Positions 53,783-61,533 of a stretch of 64,000 nt of DNA are shown piece by piece. Source of the stretch: Tolypothrix sp. NIES-4075 (lineage in GTDB: Bacteria > Cyanobacteriota > Cyanobacteriia > Cyanobacteriales > Nostocaceae); assembly GCF_002218085.1 (NCBI RefSeq), contig NZ_BDUC01000001.1:621955-685954 (forward strand). Direction: 5' to 3'. The position numbers were made by a program, and so were the translations under genes. Numbering within the stretch: position 1 is the first letter of the stretch; every line of letters starts with the position of its first letter. The notes beneath the pieces were generated by a model. The model saw only the letters and a program-made list of their open reading frames with translations. It was not told the DNA's origin and ran no database searches.

Positions 53783-54964
53783 TTAGGCAGAGATGAGCTT
53801 AGTAGTAGATGCTACATCCTCATATATTTGAAATAGTCGCTTTTGTAAAATTGCTTCATCATATTCCTCGACAATAACTTGTCGTGCTTGTGCAAGATGT
53901 GCTTCTCGCTCTTGGGGAGGTTGATTGACAACTTTAATCATTGCCTCTGCTAGAGCATCTGGGTTTTCCGGTTCTACCAAAGTACAAAATTCTTCAATAA
54001 AAGTGCCTCGATAAGCTAACAAATCACAGGTAATAACTGGGCGTTCACAGGCAACTGCTTCAATTAGTGTCGAAGGAAAGGCATCACTGACGGGATAATT
54101 GATAATCACATCTGCTAAGTTGTAGCCTGTAGGCATGAGATTATAAGGTAGGCCAGGCATCCAGCGCAGATTTTCTAATAAGCCAAGTTCTTCTGCTTTT
54201 TTGCGGATGCTTTCGTAAATAACTACTGCTTCTTCCCCGCCGGCACGCCCTAGCTTTGAAAAGACGAGTACCGTCGGTTTTATGAATTGGGGATAAGCCT
54301 GTGCATAGGCTGTAAATATCTGCTCATGGTTGTACACATTAGACCAACCACGGGGCGAAAGCAGAATTGTGGCTTCTTCATCAATCTTCAATATTTCCCG
54401 TCGCCATTTTGGTAAATCTTTTGTGACTCCAGAGCGAAAATGTTGGGGGTTTGTCCCTAAAGGAATTAATTCTACCCGTTGATTAGAATTCAGCAGTGCT
54501 TTGGATTTTTCTATCAAACTTGGTGTCTCTACAATCAGTACACCAGTGTTATTAAACACTTGGCTAACCCTATCGTTATGCTTGCTTTGTTCCCTTTCTG
54601 GTTGTAGCAAATGATTTAAAAAGCCCCAAGCAGAGACGACAAGAGGGCTTAAATTCGCCAGGACACAACACTGGGCGTGCCAACCAATGGCGTGGACATG
54701 GATAATATCAGGCTGGAATTCGTCTGCAAGCTTACGTAACGGCTCCGCCATTTCCTCAGCCATCTGATCTTCGTATGGGTAGGTGTTGGTAAACTCCTCT
54801 AGATACTTTCGCCAAACAGTGGGGAAATAGCGATAATTTTTGGGAGCTTCGGTTTCATAGGGGTCTACATCTCCTAGTAGCCAAACTTCATAACCTGCTT
54901 TAACTACCCAATCTAAGGGTCTTGTCAAGGCAACGCCCCCAGCACCAATCATCAGTACACGCAT
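53783..54964 (-). CDS. family 4-type glycosyltransferase
   Basis: 393 residues, GT-B fold. N-terminal MRVLMIGAGGVALTRPLDWV, acceptor-domain DIIHVHAIGW, donor domain ELIPLGTNPQHF, LLSPRGWSNVYNHE and the conserved PVSDAFPSTLIEAVACERPVI stretch (here given in short) with the EX7E-like FPSTLIEA. It is encoded 21 bp after the PqqD-like gene and upstream of the precursors, so it is probably part of the RiPP operon. Sugar and acceptor are unknown. Confidence 0.87.
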   Translation of the reverse strand: MRVLMIGAGGVALTRPLDWVVKAGYEVWLLGDVDPYETEAPKNYRYFPTVWRKYLEEFTNTYPYEDQMAEEMAEPLRKLADEFQPDIIHVHAIGWHAQCCVLANLSPLVVSAWGFLNHLLQPEREQSKHNDRVSQVFNNTGVLIVETPSLIEKSKALLNSNQRVELIPLGTNPQHFRSGVTKDLPKWRREILKIDEEATILLSPRGWSNVYNHEQIFTAYAQAYPQFIKPTVLVFSKLGRAGGEEAVVIYESIRKKAEELGLLENLRWMPGLPYNLMPTGYNLADVIINYPVSDAFPSTLIEAVACERPVITCDLLAYRGTFIEEFCTLVEPENPDALAEAMIKVVNQPPQEREAHLAQARQVIVEEYDEAILQKRLFQIYEDVASTTKLISA

Positions 54965-54985
54965 GATTTGATTTTTTGCTTTCAG

Positions 54986-55276
54986 TTAAGAATCAGTAAT
55001 TTCCACTAGTCCAGCCTTAACCAATTTATCAATAAACTTGAGCAAGTCTTGTTTTAACTTCTCTGGCTCGACATCATACTCTTTTAGCAAGGTGTCGTAA
55101 GCTGTCTGGATAGAATCTGACTCTGTTAGCACAAAGAATATTTTTGTACCAACTTCGTTTTGACTAAAATATTCTTCGCTTTGCAGATTCAGTAAAACTG
55201 ATTCCCCTGCTAAGTCTTGAGTTAGAACATTTGCAGATAAGGACACTTTTTGATTTAAGGCTATTTGTAGTGTCAT
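54986..55276 (-). CDS. PqqD-like leader-recognition protein (lasso B1 type)
   Basis: 96 residues. The PqqD/RRE fold shows in the N-terminal strands (NQKVSLSANVLTQDL), ESVLLNLQSEEYFSQNEVGT with the family's Leu-Asn/Tyr-Asn pattern, and the helical C-terminus (LLKFIDKLVKAGLVEI). Such stand-alone proteins bind the YxxPxL leader motif and present precursors to the B2 protease. It is the first RiPP gene in the direction of transcription and starts 50 bp after the end of the group II intron fragment. Confidence 0.85.
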   Translation of the reverse strand: MTLQIALNQKVSLSANVLTQDLAGESVLLNLQSEEYFSQNEVGTKIFFVLTESDSIQTAYDTLLKEYDVEPEKLKQDLLKFIDKLVKAGLVEITDS

Positions 55277-55325
55277 TTTTTACAGGATATATCGAGTATG
55301 GTTAATTATACTACGAGTTACCGTG

Positions 55326-55522
55326 GTCGGGTAGCAGGATTACATTGCTGTAACCCCGCCCCCTCAGAACCGGACGTGCGCCTTACAACGCATCCGGCTC
55401 AAGCAAGTCATAAACTACTCACTGTACCAGAATGTATTTGCTGATGGCAGTACAAATGAACAAGTTGTAAGTTGCCATAATTATCGCCACCGCCCTGGCT
55501 TTTCGGTTTTTTGTGGTGAAAA
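55326..55522 (-). mobile_element. 3' end of a group II intron (maturase HNH tail plus domains V and VI)
   Basis: Minus strand, 5' to 3': the tail of an intron-encoded maturase, HHKKPKSQGGGDNYGNLQLV then HLYCHQQIHSGT (HNH domain) to a stop; a canonical 34-nt domain V at 55400-55367 (GAGCCGGATGCG-TTGTAA-GGCGCACGTCCGGTTC, GNRA-type loop GTAA); then a domain VI hairpin region and a 3' end CTACCCGAC at 55326. The reverse transcriptase and 5' ribozyme domains are absent, so it cannot move or splice alone. It is joined directly to the HstK fragment. Confidence 0.85.
55367..55400 (-). ncRNA. group II intron domain V
   Basis: 34 nt with the invariant GAGCC...GGTTC ends, closing stem GCG/CGC and a GTAA tetraloop, matching the catalytic domain V consensus. 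It is a relic because the rest of the ribozyme is missing. Confidence 0.85.
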
Positions 55523-58064
55523 AGTCAGCATTCAAATATGCAACTTCGGTAGCCGTAACATAGAGGTTCAGGGTCAATTCATACTGCTGTTGCCAGCAGT
55601 TGGCTGTCAGTAGCTCGATTCCTGTTTGGAGATAGACCTTTGCTGCTGTGTAAGCCGTAGAATTTCTGGCTTTACTTCCGGCTTTCAAGTTCAGTTGAGC
55701 TAATGCTTCTTTTTCACTTGGTTGAGTGATTAAATCTTGTCCTTGGTTCAAATGCCCGACAATATCAAACAGTTTTTCCTCAAGCTCTATTACAGATAAA
55801 TTTTGCAGAAGTAACTGTCCAATTTTGAGATGAGTTGCTTGTTTTTGGTTATCGGGAATCAACGAATAAGCGGCTTGTTGTACTCGGTCATGTAAAAATT
55901 TATATTTGGCTAATTGTTTACTGCTATTCCCATTTGCCACCACCAATTGATCGTTATCTTCTCCCTGATAAAACTTATAAACATCACTAATTGGTAAAAT
56001 CAAGTTTTCTTGCAGCGCTTTCCACAAATTAGAGGCTGTCTCAATTTCCAATTGTTCCGAAACAACTGCCAAAGGTGCTAAATCGAACTCATTGCCAATA
56101 CAAGCAGCTAACTTGAGGACATTCTGTGTGTATGTTGGTAGTTTTTCCAGCTGCAACGCCATAAATTCAACCACATCATCTGTGAGCGCTTGCTGACTTA
56201 CTTGTGTAATGTCACATTGCCACCCCCCTTCACTTCCCCCCTTACTAAGGGGAGCCAGTGCGTTGCGGGGGTCTCCCCCGTTGTAGCAACTGGCGTGGGA
56301 CAGAGGGGGGTAGTTAAATTCAATTATTCCATCTTGGTGTAATGCTTTGAGAAACTGTGTAGCAAAAAACGGATTACCTTTAGTTTTCTGAGATATCAAT
56401 TTAGAAAGAGGCAATGCAGAATTATCTGTACATTTAAGTGTGTCAGCAACTAACTGATTCACTTGCCCTAGACTAAGCGGTGCTAAAGTAATCGTATTAA
56501 TTGTGAAGAGTGTTTTTTGGCTCTCACTCAAAGTTAACATCAAAGGATGTGCTGGGTTGACTTCGTTATCACGATATGCACCAATTAATAAAAGATGCTT
56601 TGTCTCAGCCATTAATAACTGCATTAACATCAGTGATGCCGAATCTGCCCATTGCAAATCATCTAAAAACATCACTAATGGATGTTCAGCACTAGTAAAG
56701 ACTTGGGTAAACTTTTGGAATAATAAATTAAATCTATTTTGTACAGCAGTTCCTGATAATTCTGGATCTGGTGGTTGGATACCAATAATTCTTGATAATT
56801 CGGGGATGACTTGAATAATTACCTGTCCGTTCTCACCTACAGCTGATAAAATCTTGCTTTTCCATTTTTGGATTTGTGCATCGTTTTCTGTTAACAATTG
56901 CCCGATTAAATCCCGGAATGCTTGCACAAATGCCGAAAAGGGAATATTTCGTTGAAATTGGTCATACTTCCCTTTAATAAAATAACCGCGTTGACGCACA
57001 ATCGGTTTATGAACTTCGTTGACAACCGCAGTTTTACCAATACCCGAAAAACCAGCTACCAGCATCATTTGTGTTGCACCCTGGCTAACTCTTTCAAATG
57101 CTTGGAGTAGAATTTCTACTTCTGTTTCTCGTCCATAAAGTTTGTCGGGGATAATAAAGCGATCGCACACATCCCGTTGTGCAATTGGGAAACTCTCTAT
57201 AATACCTGTTTCTTGAAGTTGATACAAACAAGTTTCTAAATCAAATTTTAGCCCGAATGCACTCTGATATCTGTCTTCAGCATTTTTTGCCATCAATTTT
57301 CTGACAATATCTGACAACACTTGCGGAATTTCTTTTCCCTTACCCCTTTCCCTTAAATTTGGTGGAAGTTTTGCAATATGACAATGTACCAACTCCATCG
57401 GATCGTTTGATTGAAATGGTAATTCTCACGTAAATATTTAGTAAAAGGTAACACCAAAATAATAAAAATCAGTACGGTAGTCAATCCCCCGATTCATCCT
57501 TCCCGTTTGTTCTGGAGAAATATAAGCGAGTGTCCCTTCTAACACATTTGGACTGATGAGAGTTTGAGTTTCTCTTGGCAGCAGAGATGCAATACTAAAG
57601 TCAATTAATTTAACTTGTTTGGTTAGAGGATTAATTAAAATATTGCTCGGTTTAATATCTTTATGAATAATGCGCGAGCGGTAAAGTACATCTAAGGTAT
57701 TGCATAGAGCGATCGCAATCTGTAAAAACTCTTCACTAGACGCGATATATCGCGTCTGGTCAGAGGCAAAATAATCCTTGAGAGAAATCCCCCCAAAGTC
57801 TTCCATCACTAACATATAGCCATTTTGGTAGGGTTCTAGGCTATAGGTTTGGATGATTAGGGGTGAGTTGAGATTTTTGGCAATGGTATACTGATTGCGA
57901 AACGACAAGAGTTCGCTGAAACTGGGATAAGGATTTTTCAGCAGTTTAATCACCACTCTTAAGGAATCAGTTTCTCGATATCCCCGATAAACTACGGTTC
58001 TAGAACCGTTGTACAATTGTTCGCTGACTTGATATCCGGGAATACTCACTTTTATGTTAGCCAT
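55521..58064 (-). pseudogene. HstK-type kinase N-terminal half, broken
   Basis: Encodes the Ser/Thr kinase, AAA ATPase and start of the helical middle of an HstK (about 848 codons), close to residues 1-835 of the intact copy at 29.9-35.8 kb. Two in-frame stops lie in the kinase domain: FYDIFTGELPF has become FY-stop-IFT-stop-ELPF (TAA at 57438-57440, TGA at 57426-57428) with frame and length preserved. The AAA part carries an in-frame repeat insertion (56221-56316). The 3' end runs into the group II intron fragment after AYLNADF. The 5' flank (TTTAGTATTCCC) also matches that of the intact gene. Confidence 0.9.
56221..56316. repeat. palindromic repeat inserted in the HstK pseudogene
   Basis: CCCCCCTTACTAAGGGGAGC, CCAGTGCGTTGCGGGGG and CAACTGGCGTGGG are parts of a dispersed repeat. 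Encoded residues (PPLSHASCYNGGDPRNALAP...) are absent from the intact kinase at the same place (HQENLIQFDFESSCWQCD). Confidence 0.7.
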
Positions 58065-58257
58065 GTTATTTAATCGTTGAGGCTTCCGGATTTAGTATTC
58101 CCTGATGCGCGAATAAATTTCAAACCAACGTCAAAATATTTACACAGCAATTCTCATTTGAAAACGAGTTTGCGTCATCTGAGGATTCGCGACGTTTGTT
58201 CATAATTATCAAGTCTCCTGCTAATCTCTATCTGTGACTTCAAAACTTAGGAAATTT

Positions 58258-59106
58258 ATGCATAAAGCATCTGCCACTAACTCAGCGGCAACAGACATTA
58301 AACTACTAGTTGTAGATATTGATGGTACGATCGCCGGCGAATCTAACAACCTGAGTGAAAAAGTTCTTCAAGCGATCGCTGCGGTCAAAGCAAAGAAAAT
58401 TCAAGTAGCGATCGCTACTGGTAGAATGTATCGTTCCGCCTTGCGTTTCCACTCCCGACTTAATTCTACCCTGCCGTTATTAGCTTATCAGGGAGCCTGG
58501 ATTCAAGATCCAATTACCCAAAAAATTCATCGCCATTTGACTGTTTCCAGAGAAATGGCAGAAAAACTACTAGACTATTTTGAACAACCTAAACTGCGAT
58601 CGCTTTTATCTGTTCACTTCTACATCAACGATGAATTGTATGTGCGCGAATTAACAAGAGAAACTGAAATTTATGCCGAACGTTCTGGTATTGTCCCGAT
58701 AGTTGTGGGTGATTTGCGTTCTTCTTTAAGCAATGAACCGACAAAGATTTTAGCTTTATGCGATGACATAGATATTATCAAAGATTTGCTGGGGAATTTA
58801 CGATCGCTTTACACCCCCGCTGAGTTGTATCTCACTACATCTGTTGCCACTTTTTTTGAAGCAACAAATCCTTTAGTCAATAAAGGAACTGCTGTACGTT
58901 ACCTAGCTGAAGAAATGCTAGGATTACAAAGAACTAACGTCATGACTATTGGCGATAACTTCAATGATTTGGAAATGCTGGAGTACGCTGGCATTGGTGT
59001 AGCGATGGGGAATGCACCAGCAGAAGTTCAAGCGATCGCGACTTGGGTAGCTCCTAGCGTCGAACAAGATGGAGCTGCCACAGCAATTGAAAAGTTTTTG
59101 CTGTAA
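58258..59106 (+). CDS. HAD-superfamily Cof-type phosphatase
   Basis: 282 residues from the ATG at 58258, which has AGGA 7 nt upstream. All HAD motifs are visible: VVDIDGTIAG (nucleophile and general acid Asp), AIATGRM (motif II), NKGTAVRYLA (motif III Lys) and GDNFNDLEML (motif IV). The C2-type cap lies between motifs II and III. Cof-type enzymes act on sugar phosphates, FMN or similar; the substrate is not predictable. Transcription ends at the inverted repeat at 59109-59149. Confidence 0.9.
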   Translation: MHKASATNSAATDIKLLVVDIDGTIAGESNNLSEKVLQAIAAVKAKKIQVAIATGRMYRSALRFHSRLNSTLPLLAYQGAWIQDPITQKIHRHLTVSREMAEKLLDYFEQPKLRSLLSVHFYINDELYVRELTRETEIYAERSGIVPIVVGDLRSSLSNEPTKILALCDDIDIIKDLLGNLRSLYTPAELYLTTSVATFFEATNPLVNKGTAVRYLAEEMLGLQRTNVMTIGDNFNDLEMLEYAGIGVAMGNAPAEVQAIATWVAPSVEQDGAATAIEKFLL

Positions 59107-59108
59107 AC

Positions 59109-59149
59109 GTTAGTTATTCGTTATTAATTATTAGTAACGAATAACTAAC
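59109..59149 (+). terminator. 15-bp hairpin after the HAD gene
   Basis: GTTAGTTATTCGTTA (59109-59123) and TAACGAATAACTAAC (59135-59149) pair perfectly around 11 nt, immediately after the stop. Confidence 0.55.
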
Positions 59150-59200
59150 CAAAAAATCAGAAAGGACACCGACGACTGGCCGTGTTTCGTCTCGGTGCCC
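59150..59200 (-). terminator. terminator of the ArgS-like gene
   Basis: On the minus strand GGGCACC...GACGA pairs with TCGTC-GGTGTCC (12 bp with a two-base bulge), followed by TTTCTGATTTTTT. It lies about 95 bp after the stop at 59294. Confidence 0.6.
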
Positions 59201-59293
59201 TTGCTGGTTCGCTCCTCACACACCAGATAATATAGCCTGACATATTCTAATAGTCAACATCTGTTACAAAACTTTTTAATTTTGTTTTTATAC

Positions 59294-60160
59294 TCATAAT
59301 TCAACTAAAGCAAAGACCCCTAATTTTTCTTCTAACAAAAACCTTAATACAGACTGAGTAGCTATAACTAATCCTAATCTGGCTTGAGAAAGCTCTGGTG
59401 AGGTAATTTTCACCTCACCCCAAATTCTACAGTTGCACCAGAAGATTTCAAAAGCTTGACTCAAATTGATCGCTGCTTTTTCCCAGTTAACTGAACCAGC
59501 TTGATCGGGACATTCTAAATCATCTACCACTTGTACTAACTGAGAAATTAGCCGAAAAGAAGCAGAATGCTCTAAGCGAAGTTTGCGATCGCAGTTGAGC
59601 CAAGGTATCGAAGAAGGAGAAATTACCCTACCCAAAGCTGAACTAGTATTTGGTTCATTAAGTTGAATCAACTTCTCTTGTTGAGCTAACCGCATCAGCG
59701 AGCAACAGCGAGCATGAGCGTATTGAACTGCAAATAAATGTGAAGAATTTTCGTACTTCGTTTCTCCCCATCCCCCCCTCTCCCCATCCCCCCCTCCCCC
59801 CTTCCCCTCAACCAGCCGCTGTAACCAAGCAGCTAAAATAGGATCGGTTAAGACGAAATGAATGTAACCTGGGGGAACAATTTCGATGATAAATTCGTCG
59901 CCACAATTCGCTGATAAATGAGAGGCGATCGCACAAGCAATCTCAATTGCGTTACGATTCTGAGATTTTGACAGCTGTAAAGCCACCCCGGATATATATA
60001 AAATTCTATTAATATCTCTACTTTTATATAGAGGAATTTTATGATTCTCTCTACTAAGTATGCTGTCTGTATTAGTATAAATACTCAATGCTGATAGCAC
60101 ATGACTGTAAATTAACTGTTTAATTGCTGTATTATTACTTACTTGTAGCTTTTTATGCAC
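59294..60160 (-). CDS. ArgS-like protein without catalytic core (DALR domain protein)
   Basis: 288 residues from a GTG start. Residues about 50-117 (YISGVALQLSKSQNRNAIEI, IVPPGYIHFVLTD) resemble the additional N-terminal domain of arginyl-tRNA synthetase; residues about 145-288 resemble its DALR anticodon-binding domain (AHARCCSLMRLAQQ, LISQLVQVVDDLE, ARLGLVIATQSVLRFLLEEKLGV). The Rossmann catalytic core with HIGH and KMSKS is missing, so aminoacylation is not expected; tRNA(Arg) binding is possible. A G-run repeat (59758-59812) encodes GKGGGGDGERGGWG at the junction of the two domains. Confidence 0.82.
   Translation of the reverse strand: MHKKLQVSNNTAIKQLIYSHVLSALSIYTNTDSILSRENHKIPLYKSRDINRILYISGVALQLSKSQNRNAIEIACAIASHLSANCGDEFIIEIVPPGYIHFVLTDPILAAWLQRLVEGKGGGGDGERGGWGETKYENSSHLFAVQYAHARCCSLMRLAQQEKLIQLNEPNTSSALGRVISPSSIPWLNCDRKLRLEHSASFRLISQLVQVVDDLECPDQAGSVNWEKAAINLSQAFEIFWCNCRIWGEVKITSPELSQARLGLVIATQSVLRFLLEEKLGVFALVEL
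59758..59812. repeat. C-run/G-run repeat inside the ArgS-like gene
   Basis: CTCCCCATCCCCCCCTCTCC on the + strand, repeated; translated on the minus strand as a glycine-rich linker between the two domains. It matches the composition of the intergenic G-runs at 3.45 kb. Confidence 0.6.
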
Positions 60161-60421
60161 AGATGACTACCATTTAACCCTTAAGCCTTCAGATTATTGC
60201 TATAATGTCATCTATCTTTAGACAGAACTTTAATTTAGATAGAGAAAAATGAGAATTGTGCAAAATTTGATTAATAGTAAGTAAACTTTACTACCATCAT
60301 AGTACAGTAAGAGTTATAACAAAAGTGTAGAGAGCAAATTGCTTTCTATCCTTAAAGATGGCTGGCGCTGTTAGGCGTTAAGCCTACATCACCAACGCAA
60401 AGACACTCCTTGCACCTTTTT

Positions 60422-61180
60422 ATGACGTCTTTGTCTTCAGCCGAACGCTCTTTGTTACCTATGCAATCTCCATCCTCCTTCTCTGAGGCATCACGCCCTT
60501 TTCTGACTTGGCAACGAATTATTGATTGGGCTCAAGAACACTATCGCTGCCGTACCTTTAGCAAAGATGAGCGCATTCCAGCTAGACCTGGATTGCTATA
60601 TTTGGTGCAAAGGGGTGCGATCCGCATGGTAGGCACCGCCCAGGTTAGCGCTACTGCAAGTCAGCTAACGTCTCGACGAATCAACAGAACCCCTGAAGAA
60701 GCTTTCTTGGGTTTTGTCGGGGCAGGACAGCCATTTGAAATTGTTGCCCAGTCACCTTTCACACTCCAGTCCTACGCCCATGTTGACCAAACTGCCGTGC
60801 TTTGGATGTACTGGCACGACCTAGACAACTGGCCCCATTTCCGCCGCGAAGTTATGGATGCCTTTAGGTATCAGCACCAGCGCAAGCTGCTGTGGCTGAG
60901 TGCCTTGGGACAACGACGCACAATTGATCGACTTTTAGGATTCCTCACATTATTGATTGAGGAATATGGCGAGCCGTCAATGAGCGAAACCGACCCCGAT
61001 GTAATTCGCGGCTATTGTCTGCCGTTCCCCCTCACCCATGCCCAAATTGGCAGCGCGATCGGTTCGACTCGTGTCACCGTCACCCGCTTGATGGGTAAGT
61101 TGCGTCAACGCGGTTTAATCCTCACCCAAGGGGATAATCTCATTTGCTTGCCAGCAGAGTCTATTAATAGAGTCGGCTAA
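60422..61180 (+). CDS. Crp/Fnr family transcriptional regulator
   Basis: About 252 residues from the ATG at 60422 (TTG 60410 and ATG 60461 are alternatives). N-terminal cyclic-nucleotide-binding-like beta-roll (RTFSKDERIPARPGLLYLVQRG, FVGAGQPFEIV) lacking the RxS pair needed for cAMP binding as far as can be seen, a dimerisation helix (QHQRKLLWLSALGQRRTIDRLLGFL) and a C-terminal winged helix with the recognition segment AQIGSAIGSTRVTVTRLMGK. The HTH is NtcA-like, but the sensor domain is not NtcA. Target genes and effector are unknown; divergent from the ArgS-like gene. Confidence 0.85.
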   Translation: MTSLSSAERSLLPMQSPSSFSEASRPFLTWQRIIDWAQEHYRCRTFSKDERIPARPGLLYLVQRGAIRMVGTAQVSATASQLTSRRINRTPEEAFLGFVGAGQPFEIVAQSPFTLQSYAHVDQTAVLWMYWHDLDNWPHFRREVMDAFRYQHQRKLLWLSALGQRRTIDRLLGFLTLLIEEYGEPSMSETDPDVIRGYCLPFPLTHAQIGSAIGSTRVTVTRLMGKLRQRGLILTQGDNLICLPAESINRVG

Positions 61181-61212
61181 AGCGCACCAAGAGCGCTTAC
61201 TACCAGCAGGGG

Positions 61213-61533
61213 GAGAGCGAATTTTGACAAACCCAGCCTGGGTAATCAGTTCCTGTCCCTGCTCGGTTAGCAGCAAGTTGGCGTAAGCAACACCTGCTTG
61301 CTGCTCAATTTGACCATTTTGTTTGACTGGAAAGCCTCAATGTTCAGCTTGTTCCGTTTATTAAGACATAATGACGCGGTTACAAATGGTTCTTGGTAGA
61401 AAGCTAACTCTTGATCTTCAACTGGTCGAGAAGACTGGGCAAATGTCAGTTGACCATCAATTAAAGATTTTATACCGCTGCCAGAAACGCGATCGCCACT
61501 GCGTTGCATTGCTGTATCAGCGAATCGTGACAA
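61213..61533 (-). pseudogene. decayed duplicate of the PstS-like gene
   Basis: Minus strand: GIKSLIDGQLTFAQSSRPVE matches GIKMLLSNQLAFSQSSRSIK of the intact upstream gene, then joins directly to YQEPFVTASLCLNKRNKLNI (matching YKEPFVSLEQCPQQRNQINA), losing the roughly 120 residues between. After a frameshift the C-terminus continues as VKQNGQIEQQAGVAYANLLL and QGQELITQAGFVKIR. A tandem duplicate that has decayed by internal deletion and frameshift. Confidence 0.8.

Noticed and set aside
45784..55276. Canonical lasso peptide cluster
   Set aside because: No asparagine-synthetase-like cyclase in the window and no Asp/Glu in any core, so the normal lasso product cannot be claimed.
57399..57440. 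Frameshift in the HstK fragment
   Set aside because: Alignment to the intact copy shows equal length; the interruption is two in-frame stop codons.
59165..59230. Yfr1-like small RNA (CTCCTCACAC motif at about 59211)
   Set aside because: The motif resembles Yfr1, but it is in a hairpin loop rather than between two stems, no terminator follows on the + strand, and the adjacent hairpin is better explained as a minus-strand terminator.
60422..61180. NtcA
   Set aside because: The DNA-recognition helix is NtcA-like, but the N-terminal sensor half differs clearly from NtcA.
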